In this document: positions 48,679 to 64,000 of the stretch, one piece after another
How positions within the stretch are numbered: position 1 is the first letter of the stretch
Layout: each line of letters starts with the position of its first letter
Assembly (NCBI GenBank): GCA_945643635.1
Contig: CALZFC010000086.1
Span: 62,001-126,000, forward strand
Direction of reading: 5' to 3'
Length of the DNA stretch: 64,000 nt
From: Allodiplogaster sudhausi
Taxonomy: Eukaryota; Nematoda; Chromadorea; Rhabditida; Diplogasteridae
Notes under the pieces: generated by a model
The model's input: only the letters and a program-made list of their open reading frames with translations
Database searches by the model: none
What the model was told of the DNA's origin: nothing
Program-made: the position numbers and the translations under genes

Positions 48679-49264
48679 AAGAGAGAGAAAGCGACAGAGA
48701 AATGGATAGAGATGGGCAACAGATGGGCGAACAGAATCAAAAATAATAAAAAAATACTTGAGGTTTCGCACAACAGCAAAAGACCAACGTAATGTCACGA
48801 TGAAAGGTCTTCTTGGCTCTATGGAAGAAAGAAGTCTGCGAAATTCTGAAAGAAACAGCATAAGATTTTGAATGCTTAACGAATATCTGATATGCTTCTT
48901 CGTACCCTGCGGCGTAAGCCTGCTCAGCAATTTTCAGGACTTCTGGCGTTTCAACAACAAATGCTAGTTTGGGGAGTGGGTTGCCAACAGGAAGAATAAG
49001 GGTGTTCATGGCTCGAGGAAGCTCCTTCTTTGAGAGTAAGCCGTTTTCAGTGAGGAGAAGGGAAGAGATGGGAGTAGCTTCGGCGAGATGGGGATGGAAC
49101 AGTAAGGGGATGGCAGGTGAAAGGGGGGGGGGGGGAGGTGGAAGGGCTAACCTGAAGAGAACATAAGCCACTGCAACGAGCCACCATCTCTGCCGCCCAC
49201 AGAGGGCGAAAGCCCCGCCCAGCACAGCCAGTCTGAGGAGAGAGCGCGGGGCTCCTGTTTCCAT
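44863..49264 (-). CDS. Long-chain fatty acid transport protein / very-long-chain acyl-CoA synthetase (SLC27 family)
   Basis: It couples uptake of long-chain fatty acids to ATP-dependent CoA activation at ER or plasma membranes. Seen in order on the minus strand: start METGAPRS (49264; an upstream in-frame ATG at 49324 is an alternative) with a hydrophobic N-terminal anchor; [10 protein letters not shown]; a basic stretch [11 protein letters not shown] (48340); [16 protein letters not shown] (47590); the AMP-binding P-loop [16 protein letters not shown] (47050-47000); [13 protein letters not shown] and [11 protein letters not shown] (46690-46570), the FATP signature; [12 protein letters not shown] (46420); [29 protein letters not shown] (45750-45600); [12 protein letters not shown] (45110). 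It ends GEYSRI with TAA at 44863-44865. This is closest to vertebrate FATP4/FATP1 by memory of the family. Intron 1 has a poly-G run near 49126; another intron contains a long GA block (48480-48690). Confidence 0.95.
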
Positions 49265-49324
49265 CGCCTGAAGGCAGCTAAAAAGTAGCGTCCACCGTCC
49301 TCTTCTCAGCTTGTTATACTCCAT

Positions 49325-49701
49325 TTCCCTTATTGTTATTTTTACGCTCTTTTACTGCAACTGCGCCCCTCCACGCAACAACCACCCGAAGGAGCATTCG
49401 GTCAACTCACTACAAAATAACATCTGACAACGAAGTGTTTCCTCTTTAAATTTAAATATTACTGGAAGCCATGTGATTGATAAATTGATCAGGGGTGAAA
49501 AGCCATCTTTGGTTCCCTTCAATTCATGTACTCTTCCGGTTTGTTGCACCAACGCAAGAGTGCGGCAATCAACTTCTTAATGACAGTGAAACCAAATGAA
49601 CGATGATCAGTGATATCATCGGGTCCTTTGAGAGAAAACTAGAGACGGCGAGAGAGAGAGAGAGGGAAGAGAGAGACGGAGAGAGAGAGACGGAGGGAGA
49701 G

Positions 49702-49736
<35 letters not shown>

Positions 49737-51472
49737 AGAAAAGGTTAGAGAAGAGATAGACGGAGAGGAAGTGAAATGCCATGCGAGAAATAGCGCGTGA
49801 ATTCAAGCCTCGTCTTCCATTGCGCATCCCTTTTTGCCAAAGAAACATCGGACGGAAATGTGAATCCAATCTAGAGAAGTAAAGCAAGAAAACGGTGCAG
49901 CGTCGGTTATTGCAGAAAAGCGCATGGCAGAAAAGAGGGAAAGGCAATTCGGAAACAGACCCAAAATGGAAAGACGTTGAGTCAAATCAAACGGGCGATC
50001 ACGAAAAAAGGTAAATAAAGAGGCAAGGATACCAATAAGGCGATCAAAGGAAGTTTGCTGCGAAACAGCAGAGGACGCGAGAGAAAGGAAGGGAGAAGCC
50101 GTCTCCTCCCGCCGGACAATGCGACAATGAAATGAGTGGAGGACCGGGAGGAAGAAGACTCCTCTGCCTGCCGGGCTCACTTATCAGGCAAGGAAATGAA
50201 AGGAATAGAGTCTTCTTCTCTTCCTTATCAGAAGAGAGCAGCCTCTCTCTCTCTCTCTCTCTCTTCGTATTTTCTAATGGCTAATATTACAAAAAATGAG
50301 ATATCTCGGAGAAAACTATGGGAAATAAAGAGAGAAAAGGAGGACATCGAACGGTCTACACTTCAGTGGATAAAATGTGATTTGGAGCCGACTTGACGTT
50401 CAGTCTTTGCAATGCAAATTGTAAATGAGATGAAGATGCGAAGCTGCGAGAAGGCAGAAGCAGCCGACAAGGACCCTTTGGATTGTTCATTACACTCAAC
50501 TCCCCCTCCCCCATTCTCTCTCATTTTTTTTATCAGGACTCTAATATATATTTAGCATTTCAAGTTTTTAGTTGTCTAAGAAAGAAATCTGTTAGTTTTT
50601 TTTTCTGATGTGAACCGTAGAAAGGATAATTAAAGAGATTCAAAAGAATTAGCTTGCTGCACTTGCACACTCAAATCCTCAATTTCATACACTTCTGATA
50701 GCCTCGACGCATGATAAGATAACGATAAAGAAGTGAAGTGTCCGAATGAGCTGAGAGGTCTCACAATCAGCGTACAAATTACGTTTCTCACAATAAGCTA
50801 GATGTTTATAACGAGCACTTTTGTTTCTAAAACAAAAAAAGGAATAAAACGATGATAAAGAAAAAGCTTACGTATGGTTTATGTAACCAGCAGCTTAGCT
50901 GTTGCAGTGTGTCCTCCATGGTGACTTCCTTGCCTCAAGCAGATCTTATACGGGCAGTCAAAGGCTTCTCCTCTTCAGCCCGCGAAGTTCGCGCTTCTTC
51001 CTTCACAACCAATTGCACTGCTGAAAGAATGCTAAGCGCATTATGTTTCACCGATTTATGAAAATACAGACGTAATTCAATTCTCAAGGAGAAGGCGATG
51101 ATTATATAAGTGGTAAGATTTGAGCAAATGAGGAGATGTCTGAGGCGTCGCAAGCGATGCGTAGTGTAGTATCTCCACTATAAAGACAGTGGACTACGGC
51201 GCTACTAACCTTCACATGCTACCGTAAACACAGTAGTCACTCCTTTTATAAAAACTGATAGACAAATGAACTTTTATAGAATAACAACTTTTCCTTAACA
51301 AGATGGTGAGATGGATACCATTGGAGAACGATGAGGGGGTAGGGGTGGAAAGAAGGAGCAAGTTACTACAAGTGGTTGAAAAATGGGCAGATTAGAGTAA
51401 AAAGTTAGCATCTTGCAAGTGACTATTCGGCATCACAGTTAAAAAAAGGAGAATTTGGTAACTGATGGACAG
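49325..51472. other. Intergenic, 5' flank of SLC27
   Basis: GA-rich block 49646-49735, unique sequence afterward. A short plus-strand frame from ATG 50919 to about 51060 (MVTSLPQADLIRAVKGFSSS) has ordinary protein-like composition and a good start context but no homologue I know and no supporting exons. A minus-strand frame at 50180-49803 is likewise unsupported. Confidence 0.4.
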
Positions 51473-51877
51473 CTCTGGTTTTTCACAATGTGCCTAGTGA
51501 GGCTGGAGCGGGATTCCTAGCCTAATTAGGCAAACGCCTCCCTAGTCTAGGCAGTTTCTAGCCTAGACGTTTTTGGTGCGCAGACCGTATGTTTTGGTGC
51601 GGCAACGATTTGGAATAGTCATCCTCGAGTTGAAAATGCATTTCGTTACAACATGCTTTCTTGTGTTTCTGTTTGTAATTCATGTTTTGTTTGAGGTTTC
51701 TGCGTTCTTTATGAGGACGCAGAGGGACGACGACTAGTTTATCGACAGCGCCGAGCGGGTATGTACACTTTTTTACCACATTTACCTCTTAAAACGTAAA
51801 CGCTAAATTTAACGTTAAAGTCTTATTTTCTTCTTGTTTTAGGATTATGCTTTGATAAAGTGGAGTAAGTGTCATAT

Positions 51878-52018
51878 GGGCCAAGTGCCAGTTTGGGCCA
51901 AGTGCCAGTTTGGGCCAAGTGCCATTGGACCAAGTGTCAGTTGGGCCAGGTGCCCTTGGACCAAGTGTCAGTTGGGCCAAGCGCCAGTTGGGCAAAGTGC
52001 CAGTTTGGACCAAGTGTC
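51878..52018. repeat. About 20-bp degenerate tandem repeat inside the second TIR element
   Basis: Repeated variants of GGGCCAAGTGCCAGTTT and GGACCAAGTGTCAGTTG, roughly seven copies. It is the central array of the element. Confidence 0.8.
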
Positions 52019-52163
52019 ACGCCTCGCAAGTAAGTTAAATTTTTCAATTTCATCATATTTCACTCGATGCTTTCATTTTCAGTAAGGATGCAAGTGCGAA
52101 GAGTTGCCTCGCGAACTGTCCCGTGGACGCCGTGCCTCGCGAACACTCACACGACCCGCCGCC

Positions 52164-52205
52164 GCCGTTATGCCTCCTATGATGCTTCAAAGGAGGCATA
52201 ACGGC
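52164..52205. repeat. Perfect 15-bp stem-loop
   Basis: GCCGTTATGCCTCCT at 52164-52178 pairs perfectly with 52191-52205 across a 12-nt loop. It lies within the right part of the second TIR element. Confidence 0.9.
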
Positions 52206-52376
52206 ATTTAATGTTGATATATATAATTCTATGCATGCCGTATAAAGTTTGCTACATGTGCCTAATAAGGCAAAACTTGAACCCTAATTAGGGTTTTGGT
52301 CGACCAAATTTAGACCGTCCAGGAAGGCTGTTAGGCTCGGCTCCAGCCTAATTAGGGTCATTGTGGAAAACCAGAG

Positions 52377-57357
<4,981 letters not shown>

Positions 57358-60300
57358 TAGAAGACTCGTTCGTAGAAGAGCAGATAAGCGTCTGCCTGCT
57401 GCACCTTGGACTCGGACACGGCTGAGATGCGCGAGTCACTGGCAAAGTACCATTGGCCAGCCGTGACCTGGGAGACTGCCTCGGGGGTGTCGAGGGAGGA
57501 GGAGGGGGAGGGGGCAGCCATGGCCAAGTGAGGCGTGCAAAGACGGTCTGCACACGAAGCACGCGCACTCTCCAGGAACGAAAGGACCTGCAATTGAAAA
57601 GATTTCATTGCACAGCTGAAAAAGAAAGAAAAGTGAAAATCGGATCCCACATAATGATGTTTCTTTTTAGTACTCAAATGATTGACCTGAGGAATGCGTT
57701 TCCTACTCTTGACATAAGCAACGTAGTGCCCGCCCGAGAGATCGCCAGAGTGAGAGACGATTCCGTACAATGAATACAGTATCCGCTGCTCGCCTGGCGC
57801 TACTCTCTGAGTTATAACGTCTATTTCTTAAGCAATTTAAAGAGCACCATTTTATTAGTTTATGAAGAAGCAATCGAACCTCTGCATTCTTGCAGCAGAA
57901 GGGAGCAATGTCAAAGAGCAGAGGGAAGTCGACGTAGCCAGACACCTGAGAAGACATCCTTTCTACCGGGCATTCTTAGTTTTTTCATAGTTATGACCTT
58001 TACAGACCAAGGAGTAAAGCTGACTATTAATGGGAAGCTGAAAAACCTTGCGAGTGACAAGCCGCGAGCCAGAATGAATTTGTTGGAACCGCTTGAGATG
58101 AATGGTGAGGACGGGCGGAGGGGAGAAGATCAGATAGCGTTTCAGGGCAGACACTCTCTTCTTCGCTGCCCCAGTCACTTTCATCTCAACTCCATTTATT
58201 CCATTGGCGATCACTTCGCTTGTGTAAGCAAAAGAAAGAAGACCTTTTTGTTCATGGGAGTGCAGCATTTCTCGCATTCGTAGGCATTCGCACCAGCCAG
58301 CCGCTCCTGAAAGGAAGGCAGTGAACATATTGGAGGCACAAGAACGAAAACGTAATTTACAACAACTTAATGCTGATTTAAATGATGGTGCGCAAGAAGA
58401 ATGAACCTCTGCTGTAAACTCCAAGAGAGAAGCTTGGACACTCTTCTCCGATTTGCTGAGCCACTCCTCCGGAGGGGAAGCTAACACTTTCTGCAATTAG
58501 GAAGTTATTAACATTCTTTGAAATGTGTAAACTAAAAAAACTTAAGAAATTAAGGAAATTGAGTCGTCCTTCATCGGAAAATAATAATAATTAAAAAGAA
58601 AAACCGTGAGATCGATGGGATTGCCCTGCGAAGGGCCATTCTCTTTTTCTTCTTCAGGCTGACTGCCTTCTTCGTCGTCACTAAACTCCATTGATTCCAT
58701 TCTCGAAAGGAGTCTTGACTCGTCTTCAGCTTAATCAGTTAAGGTCAAGTAAGTATCAGATATAGGAAAGAAGCGGACAAACCTTTTCCATTTGCCTGCT
58801 GCGTGCTCAAGTTCCGACTGTTCTTCCGGGATCGATTCTTTCGATTAAGCTGAAAAGGAATGTCTCAAAGAAGAAGAAGCACGGACTAAGAAGACAACCT
58901 TCTTCTGTGCCTTGGCTTCATTCTTCTTCTGATGCTTAGACATCCTCGCATTCACAACTCCATTTGCCTTGGGCGGCCCGCTGCCCGCGTTGCTCCTCAG
59001 ACTGGCAGCGGAAACCAGCGGAACCGACAGATCCAAGAAGTTCTCCTTTCTTAAATGGCTCATACAACTCACGACTGGGATTGAATCCCCGCACCTCTCA
59101 GAAATGTAGCCGCACTCGTCACAGCGGATTGTCTGCAGAAGAACTCCTCCGAAGACAGCGTCCAACAGAGCACGGCCAGCCAGTTGAAGGTAGCCTGCCA
59201 AGGAACACTTCACTCTCTCCACACAAGGAAGATCAACCAACCTTTGGCCTGTTTCACAACGACCGGATCAAGCGACTTTGGATTTGCCTTCGTTGAGACG
59301 CCGAAATGTTCGGCGATAGCAGAACGATATCGCTCCGTCTCTTCACTGCACAAACCGTCCAGCAAGTACCTGCAGAAGGGATGAACTTTTCAATTTAGAC
59401 GATACATAGTGACTAAGGAATACAATACAGTATCCCGCATAATACAGTAATCTATAAAATCCAACAGAACCTGAGTAGCTCGTGCGCGTCTTGCTGTGCC
59501 ATGGAGCGAAAGCGGATGGCCTTACGAGCGATTTCATTGAAGAGAGGAGAGGGATTCGGAGTGTGGCCATTGCGGAAGTCAGAGACAAAGGAGCGGAGGG
59601 AGTCATTGAGGGGAGTCGGTAAACACTCCACCCGCATCACCACTGCCTGAGAAAACACGCTCTATAACCATCTTTTATCTCAAGCCAACCCTTTTTTGTG
59701 TTCAGTAGCTGGCACTTAATTAATTGACCTTAACGAAAACTTGCGACGAAATGAATGAAAAATATGGAAATGACTTCTACCTCAAGGGGCACTTTCTCCT
59801 CGTTGACAACCACTTCAGCATCATCAAATTTCAACTCTCTGACACGCCCGAATCTGTATAAGAAGGTGGGTAAATATAGCAAATTACTTTGAAGCAAACT
59901 TTTCTAACTAAAAATGGCCGCAAACCTTTCGAAATAGAAGAGTAACTGATGGGTGTGCATAACACATTGCATGACCGAATTGAAGAAACATGTATTCCCG
60001 AGATTCGAAAGTCCCTGAATAGGTAGAAAATGCAAAACTAAGCTTATAAAAACCGACAGAATTAGGAGCAACCTTAGCCGGCAACAAAGCATGAGTTGTT
60101 CCATTGGATGAATTGAAGAGATTGTTCGACTTTTCAATCTTTCCATTGGATTTCGTAATCTTGCTTTCTAAGTTCTTGGGAATATCGGACAAGCTGCCCG
60201 AATCGCTTTCCTCGATGGCAACCGTAGATGGCCTAAAATGTGGTACATTAACTACTAAATAACGATTTTTCCTTCAATGAAAACAATATTAATTTACTGC

Positions 60301-61400
60301 CTTCTCTTGATGCACATCAAAGAGAGCAAAGAGTAAAGTTGATAATCAAAGACCCATTGGTTTAGGAAACAACCGAGAGGGAAGCGATTGGTATGATAAA
60401 ATAATGTGAGTTACAGCCATGGGAATAAATTCAGAAGAAATATAACTGAACTCTTCGAATGCAAATAGAATTGCGCAAACTTCCAGTTTGGTAACTGCAT
60501 TAAAGCTATAATCAAGCCGAAATAACGAGAATTGATAACTAACTTATCAGCTGATCCGTTTGCATTTTTCTTCTGGTCCGATCCGTTCTGTTTCTGGACG
60601 ACACCCCTCCCCACATTGGCTTTACAGATCTGCTTCATATCGTTCAGGAACATCTTCACGGGATCAGAAGAAATCGAATCATCGGGTTCAACCTTTTCTT
60701 CACATGACGCGCACCTATTAAGGGATCTTATTATGCAAAACAGGATTAAAAAGGACAGGAGAAGCATTATTCGCCAAACTTGGATTATATTATACATAAG
60801 CAGAAACAACGTATACCGGATCAGTTGTCTGGTCATGTCGAACATCAGAAAGTGAGGATCACCACTTCGAGTCACTCCCGCGTGATCTTTAGCGTGGGAT
60901 GAGCATAGAAACTTGCCGCAGGCAATGCAAATACTGGCATCCTCAGAACCAGTCGAACCTACCGCCTTCAAAAAGATGAGTAATGAATTGATTTGAGAAA
61001 AAGTCAAACTAAAACTATTCAAGGAAATAATTACTTTTGCTGTGGCACGATCACACTCGTCGCAACGGGGAGGAACCTTGCACGACTTCACTTTCTTTCT
61101 TGTTTCCTGAACTCATTACCCGCAAAATTTGAAGAAAGATATCAACTAAAAACACAAGAATTCTAGGAAAATGCTCACTTTTCCAATGATGAGCTTTTTC
61201 TTCCCGAAACGATGGTTGCACTCCACTGTTGTGCTATAAGAAGAGTGTGAAGGCAGTAATGGAGAGGGATCTCCATCGGCAAGAGGAATATCATCGAAGT
61301 TGACAGCAGAAGTTGATTGAGACGACATCTCCACACCGTTTACAGAGGGAGAGTCATTCGGTGAGAGTGGTAAATGACTTGGCGGTTGTATTGAGCACAT
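57358..61400 (-). CDS. Ubiquitin-specific protease, USP16/USP45 type
   Basis: Cysteine protease removing ubiquitin; USP16 acts on histone H2A and USP45 on ERCC1. Order on the minus strand: ATG 61400; a UBP-type zinc finger split over exons (VECNHRFGKKK 61220; PPRCDECDRA 61070; ICIACGKFLCSSHAKDH 60930; CASCEEKVEPDD 60710); a Ser/Lys/Asn-rich linker (60600-60050); the Cys box GLSNLGNTCFFNSVMQ (60017-59970); QQDAHELLRYLLDGLC (59510-59350); FGGVLLQTIRCDECGYISE (59160-59100); an acidic insert with EFSDDEEGSQPEEEKEN (58700-58640); PPVLTIHLKRFQQIHSGSR (58120-58060); the His box HSGDLSGGHYVAYVKSRKR (57755-57700); and WYFASDSRI...AYLLFYERVF with the stop at 57358-57360. The Cys, His and Asp triad residues are all present. 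The Zn finger followed by a split USP core matches USP16/45; I cannot choose between them. Confidence 0.94.
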
Positions 61401-61657
61401 CTCAACAACATTACTTTTAGTTTGTTAAGAAAGATAATAACAAAACACAACATTGAAACAATTTAAAAGAAACCTACCAATTTTAGTGTAGTAGAATAAA
61501 ATTTTCTGATTTGTAAATCACGCAATCAAAATTACGGTCCGGTCGAGTGTAGTGGAGGGAAACATTGCGGGTAACCATGCAAAGTTCACGCTATGGCTAG
61601 CAAATAGGAAAATATGTTTGTTTTAAAACCGTTTGTTCTTTAAGTTAACTCATCATC
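61401..61657. promoter_or_regulatory. Divergent (head-to-head) promoter interval USP / DSCC1
   Basis: Only 257 bp separate the start codon of the minus-strand USP gene from that of the plus-strand DSCC1 gene. Both promoters and 5' UTRs must lie here. No TATA box at a sensible distance was identified with confidence; the interval is AT-rich. Confidence 0.6.
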
Positions 61658-64000
61658 ATGAACAACTTCGTCATCAGAACAAAACCGTCGAATGTATCTG
61701 CGGATCTTCCAACAACATCTGAGAAATCAGCCTCGAAGAAAACGTCGTCGAAGAAGTCAAACTTCCTCACCAATGCCACTCTCAAGGTTTTCTTTCTTAT
61801 TTCTTGTCCTATCTCCGCTTTAGAATCTCATTACGTTGCTCATAAAGCAGTATTTTGGATAATTCCTCGGTATCCTCAATGGGGAACCAAAAAAAGATTT
61901 CCGAGCACGATAATTTCACCTACGAATCGGTCTGCTGCATTAAATAAAGTATGTGTATATTTAGTTCGAAGCGAATAATAAAGATGTCGGAATTGATATC
62001 CTCGGTGATCTAAAGGACAACCTTGAAAATGTCGTGGAATTTTTTGATCTCGTCAAAGAACTCGACAACGTCAAGGTCGGTTTCCTTGTTTTCTGAGTGA
62101 AAAAGCTCTTCTTGAATCACGATTATTTATGAAAAGTGAAATAACTTAGAGTGAACTTCAACAAGTGCAGTTCGGCCATCCTTATCCGACCAAGGAATAT
62201 CGCCTTATCGAATTAACGCCGTCGTTGCTGGCGGAATTCGAGGCTGGGACTGAGTTGGTCATTCCTTTTAACTGTTCCATCATTCCTACCGATGCTGCGT
62301 GCGATGTAGAAAGTATAGAAACTTGGTTTCTTTAGATTTACTTTTCGCGGAAATGCAGATGACAACGTTGTCTTGTGTTCACGTCACAAAACGTTCGACG
62401 TCAAAGAGGCCGAGACTTCCAATACTCTTCTCATAACACCACATTTAACGTGTGCTGGTGAAGTAGGCGATGCTCCTGAGAAGTTCCTTGAAATTCGAAA
62501 AGTCAGGTTATCTTCTGTTGGTGTTACGTTCTGTATTCTGTTCAACTTCCTCTTTGTCCGTGAAGGTGCCTGTCCTCCGCCGTCACTATCTGGAACTGAA
62601 AGAGATGCCAGTTGTTTCCCGAACACTTTTACGCGACCTTCTGCACGAGTCTGAATTAAGCCAACCGGAAAATGATTCTTCCCACGAAACTGCATCAAAG
62701 TGCAGTTTAATTGCTATCATCCTGTTCTCCAATCGTTACTAACAGATTTACGCTACCATAAATTGTGTTCGACAGGTACTCGTTTCATGATCTCCTTGAA
62801 AGGCTCCAAATGAGCGAAATGGAACTTCGCACAGCTCTCGAACGGATGCCTGTGATCGAATTTCAAGGTAGCCGAAAAAATTACAAAAACAGAATGCCCA
62901 TGACAGGAATCGAACCTGTGTCGCCACGGCCACAACGTGGAGTACTAACCACTATACTACATGGGCCCATAGCGGCCGTCTTTCACGCTCTTAGCGTGGG
63001 CTCTGTGCATACTTAGGGTTGAATGCTGGGTCCCTGCACTATTTTCAAAAGATGAGTCTTTTGTGCATAATTCTTGTTTCAGAACAGCTACGGTGGCTTT
63101 CGGTGGATCTCCGAAGCAAAGTGCTGAGTCTTGTCGTGGATGCAATGGACTGCGGCATTCTTCGTGCTGACGAACTGACCTTCAAGGCTCTCAGAGGACA
63201 TCTGAAAGAGACAGAGAAGTGAGAGACCAGATAAGAAGCTCGGCGTTTCTTTTCATGTTCTGTTCCATTAAGGTATCCTGATGCGTTACTTCACTGGCTA
63301 TTCCATTCTCACTGCCGCCCAGTTGCGCAATCTTCCGAAGGTACCACAGAAAACTATAAATTTTCTTGATTGGATAACTTGATGAAATCCAAGAAATATT
63401 TAATAGATTCGGTTGATTATAAAGGTCTAGAATAATCAGTTTTCTGAATGCCTAGGCGCGGAAGAGGATCGATGCTTCACCCCAGTAGAATGCCTTTTTG
63501 TGCGCACTCTCGCATTGCCGATTCTGCTGGGAGCCAAGCAGATCTCACTGCACAACTTTGAGAGAAGAATCTCCGCTGTTCTGCCCTCTTCTATGCACTT
63601 CAAGTTCGAATGTTCTCATATATTTTTCCTGATGTTTTCTACAGTCTAAAAGCGTATGTCTAATCCACAGAGTCGAATATCTGGAGGGCCTTGCCTTGCA
63701 AAAGTCGTCGCTTGCCTTTGGCGATGTTCTGGAGTACTTTAATGTGGAGGAATTGACCGAAGATCCACGGGAGAGGTCATCCTTCCTCCCATGATCAGCT
63801 CAATTCCTTTCATCTTCTTCTTCCAGACTGTCTCTTCTCTTCTCCCGTCGAGACCGATGGCGTCGTGCAGAGATTGAGCCCTTCCTGGCTGACTTGACTG
63901 CCTCCCCCTCCGCTCTCCAAACCCTTCTCCTTCAGAACTGCAGGCCAGCTCTCTCATACTCTCTTTCCTTCTTTCAACCCTGCATTATTCCAGATCGGTG
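61658..64000 (+). CDS. DSCC1: Sister chromatid cohesion protein DCC1 (alternative RFC subunit), 3' end cut by window
   Basis: DCC1 forms the CTF18-CTF8-DCC1 part of the alternative clamp loader that acts on PCNA and supports cohesion and fork function. Exons: 61658-61786, 61965-62075, 62150-62256/7, 62336-62501, 62566-62699, 62776-62867, 63083-63218, 63273-63340, 63456-63603, 63671-63775, 63827 to the edge. Recognisable features are YRLIELTPSLLAEFEAG, then GNADDNVVLCS and KTFDVKEAETSNTLL (the N-terminal domain core), winged-helix-like segments (SFHDLLERLQMSEMELRTAL; EQLRWLSVDLRSKVLS), and the C-terminal LEGLAL...DPRERLSLLFSRRDRW and IEPFLADLTA. Length so far, about 390 codons, fits the family's roughly 390-400. 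The join after EAGTEL needs a GG rather than GT boundary to keep frame, so that junction is uncertain. The intron at 62868-63082 holds an antisense tRNA gene. Confidence 0.92.
62896..62966 (-). tRNA. tRNA-His (anticodon GTG)
   Basis: The minus strand folds into a full cloverleaf. The acceptor stem is GCCCATG/CATGGGC, the D arm includes TAGTGGTTAGTA, the anticodon stem-loop is CCACG-TTGTGGC-CGTGG with anticodon GTG, and the T arm is CAGGTTCGATTCCTG. A run of T residues follows within about 10 nt, as a Pol III terminator. It lies in a DSCC1 intron on the opposite strand. The extra 5' G of tRNA-His is added after transcription. Confidence 0.95.

Larger units (their letters stand above)
51473..52376. 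mobile_element. 0.9-kb TIR element, non-autonomous
   Basis: The left end CTCTGGTTTTTCACAATG and right end CATTGTGGAAAACCAGAG are inverted repeats that continue imperfectly inward for about 36 bp (GGCTGGAGC/GGCTCCAGCC). Subterminal CCTAATTAGG-type palindromes occur near both ends. The flanks give at best a 2-bp AG duplication. The interior holds a degenerate array of about 20 bp units and a strong hairpin, and no transposase frame. A superfamily cannot be assigned. Confidence 0.75.

Overview
This window is animal nuclear DNA. It holds several multi-exon genes whose introns are mostly 45-130 nt, unusually large amounts of (GA)n/(CT)n microsatellite, and a few DNA transposons. The gene set (organic-anion transporter SLCO, myosin VIIA, kidney-type glutaminase with ankyrin repeats, fatty-acid transport protein SLC27, USP16/45, DCC1) is metazoan. 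The species cannot be read from the sequence. The very short introns, repeat-filled intergenic DNA, GC-AG introns and frequent TTGAG acceptors suggest a small-intron invertebrate or tunicate lineage, which is inference.

Layout. (1) 1.6-6.6 kb, plus: a complete 21-exon SLCO/OATP transporter, with a two-exon secreted-protein gene nested antisense in its 938-nt intron 13. (2) 8.2-9.2 kb: two small putative membrane or secreted proteins of unknown function. (3) 9.4-11.5 kb, plus: a classical protein tyrosine phosphatase carrying an in-frame TGA exactly at the conserved Gly of the WPD loop. (4) 12.2-24.2 kb, minus: a complete myosin VIIA (motor, IQ motifs, MyTH4-FERM, SH3, MyTH4-FERM) with a very short linker after the neck. 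(5) 24.2-30.3 kb: purine-rich, repeat-rich DNA without a convincing gene. (6) 30.3-32.5 kb, plus: a cysteine-rich gene of unknown family, perhaps with an Ig-like exon upstream. (7) 33.2-39.2 kb, minus: a glutaminase in which one intron is almost filled by a 38-copy minisatellite ending at the 3' splice site. (8) 39.8-44.1 kb: two head-to-tail copies of an unidentified mobile element; the first is interrupted by a 1.6-kb TIR transposon with a TA target duplication, and the second copy supplies the empty site. (9) 44.9-49.3 kb, minus: SLC27A/FATP acyl-CoA synthetase. (10) 51.5-52.4 kb: a second TIR element, then repeat-rich DNA to 57.3 kb. (11) 57.4-61.4 kb, minus: USP16/45 deubiquitinase, sharing a 257-bp divergent promoter interval with (12) DSCC1/DCC1, plus, 61.7 kb to the window edge, which carries an antisense tRNA-His(GTG) in an intron.

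The genes do not form one pathway; they look like ordinary neighbours. What stands out at window scale is splicing. Several introns appear to start with GC rather than GT, one of them next to a catalytic motif, and many acceptors have G at position -3. Exon boundaries were set by reading-phase consistency and by recalled family alignments; no database search was run.
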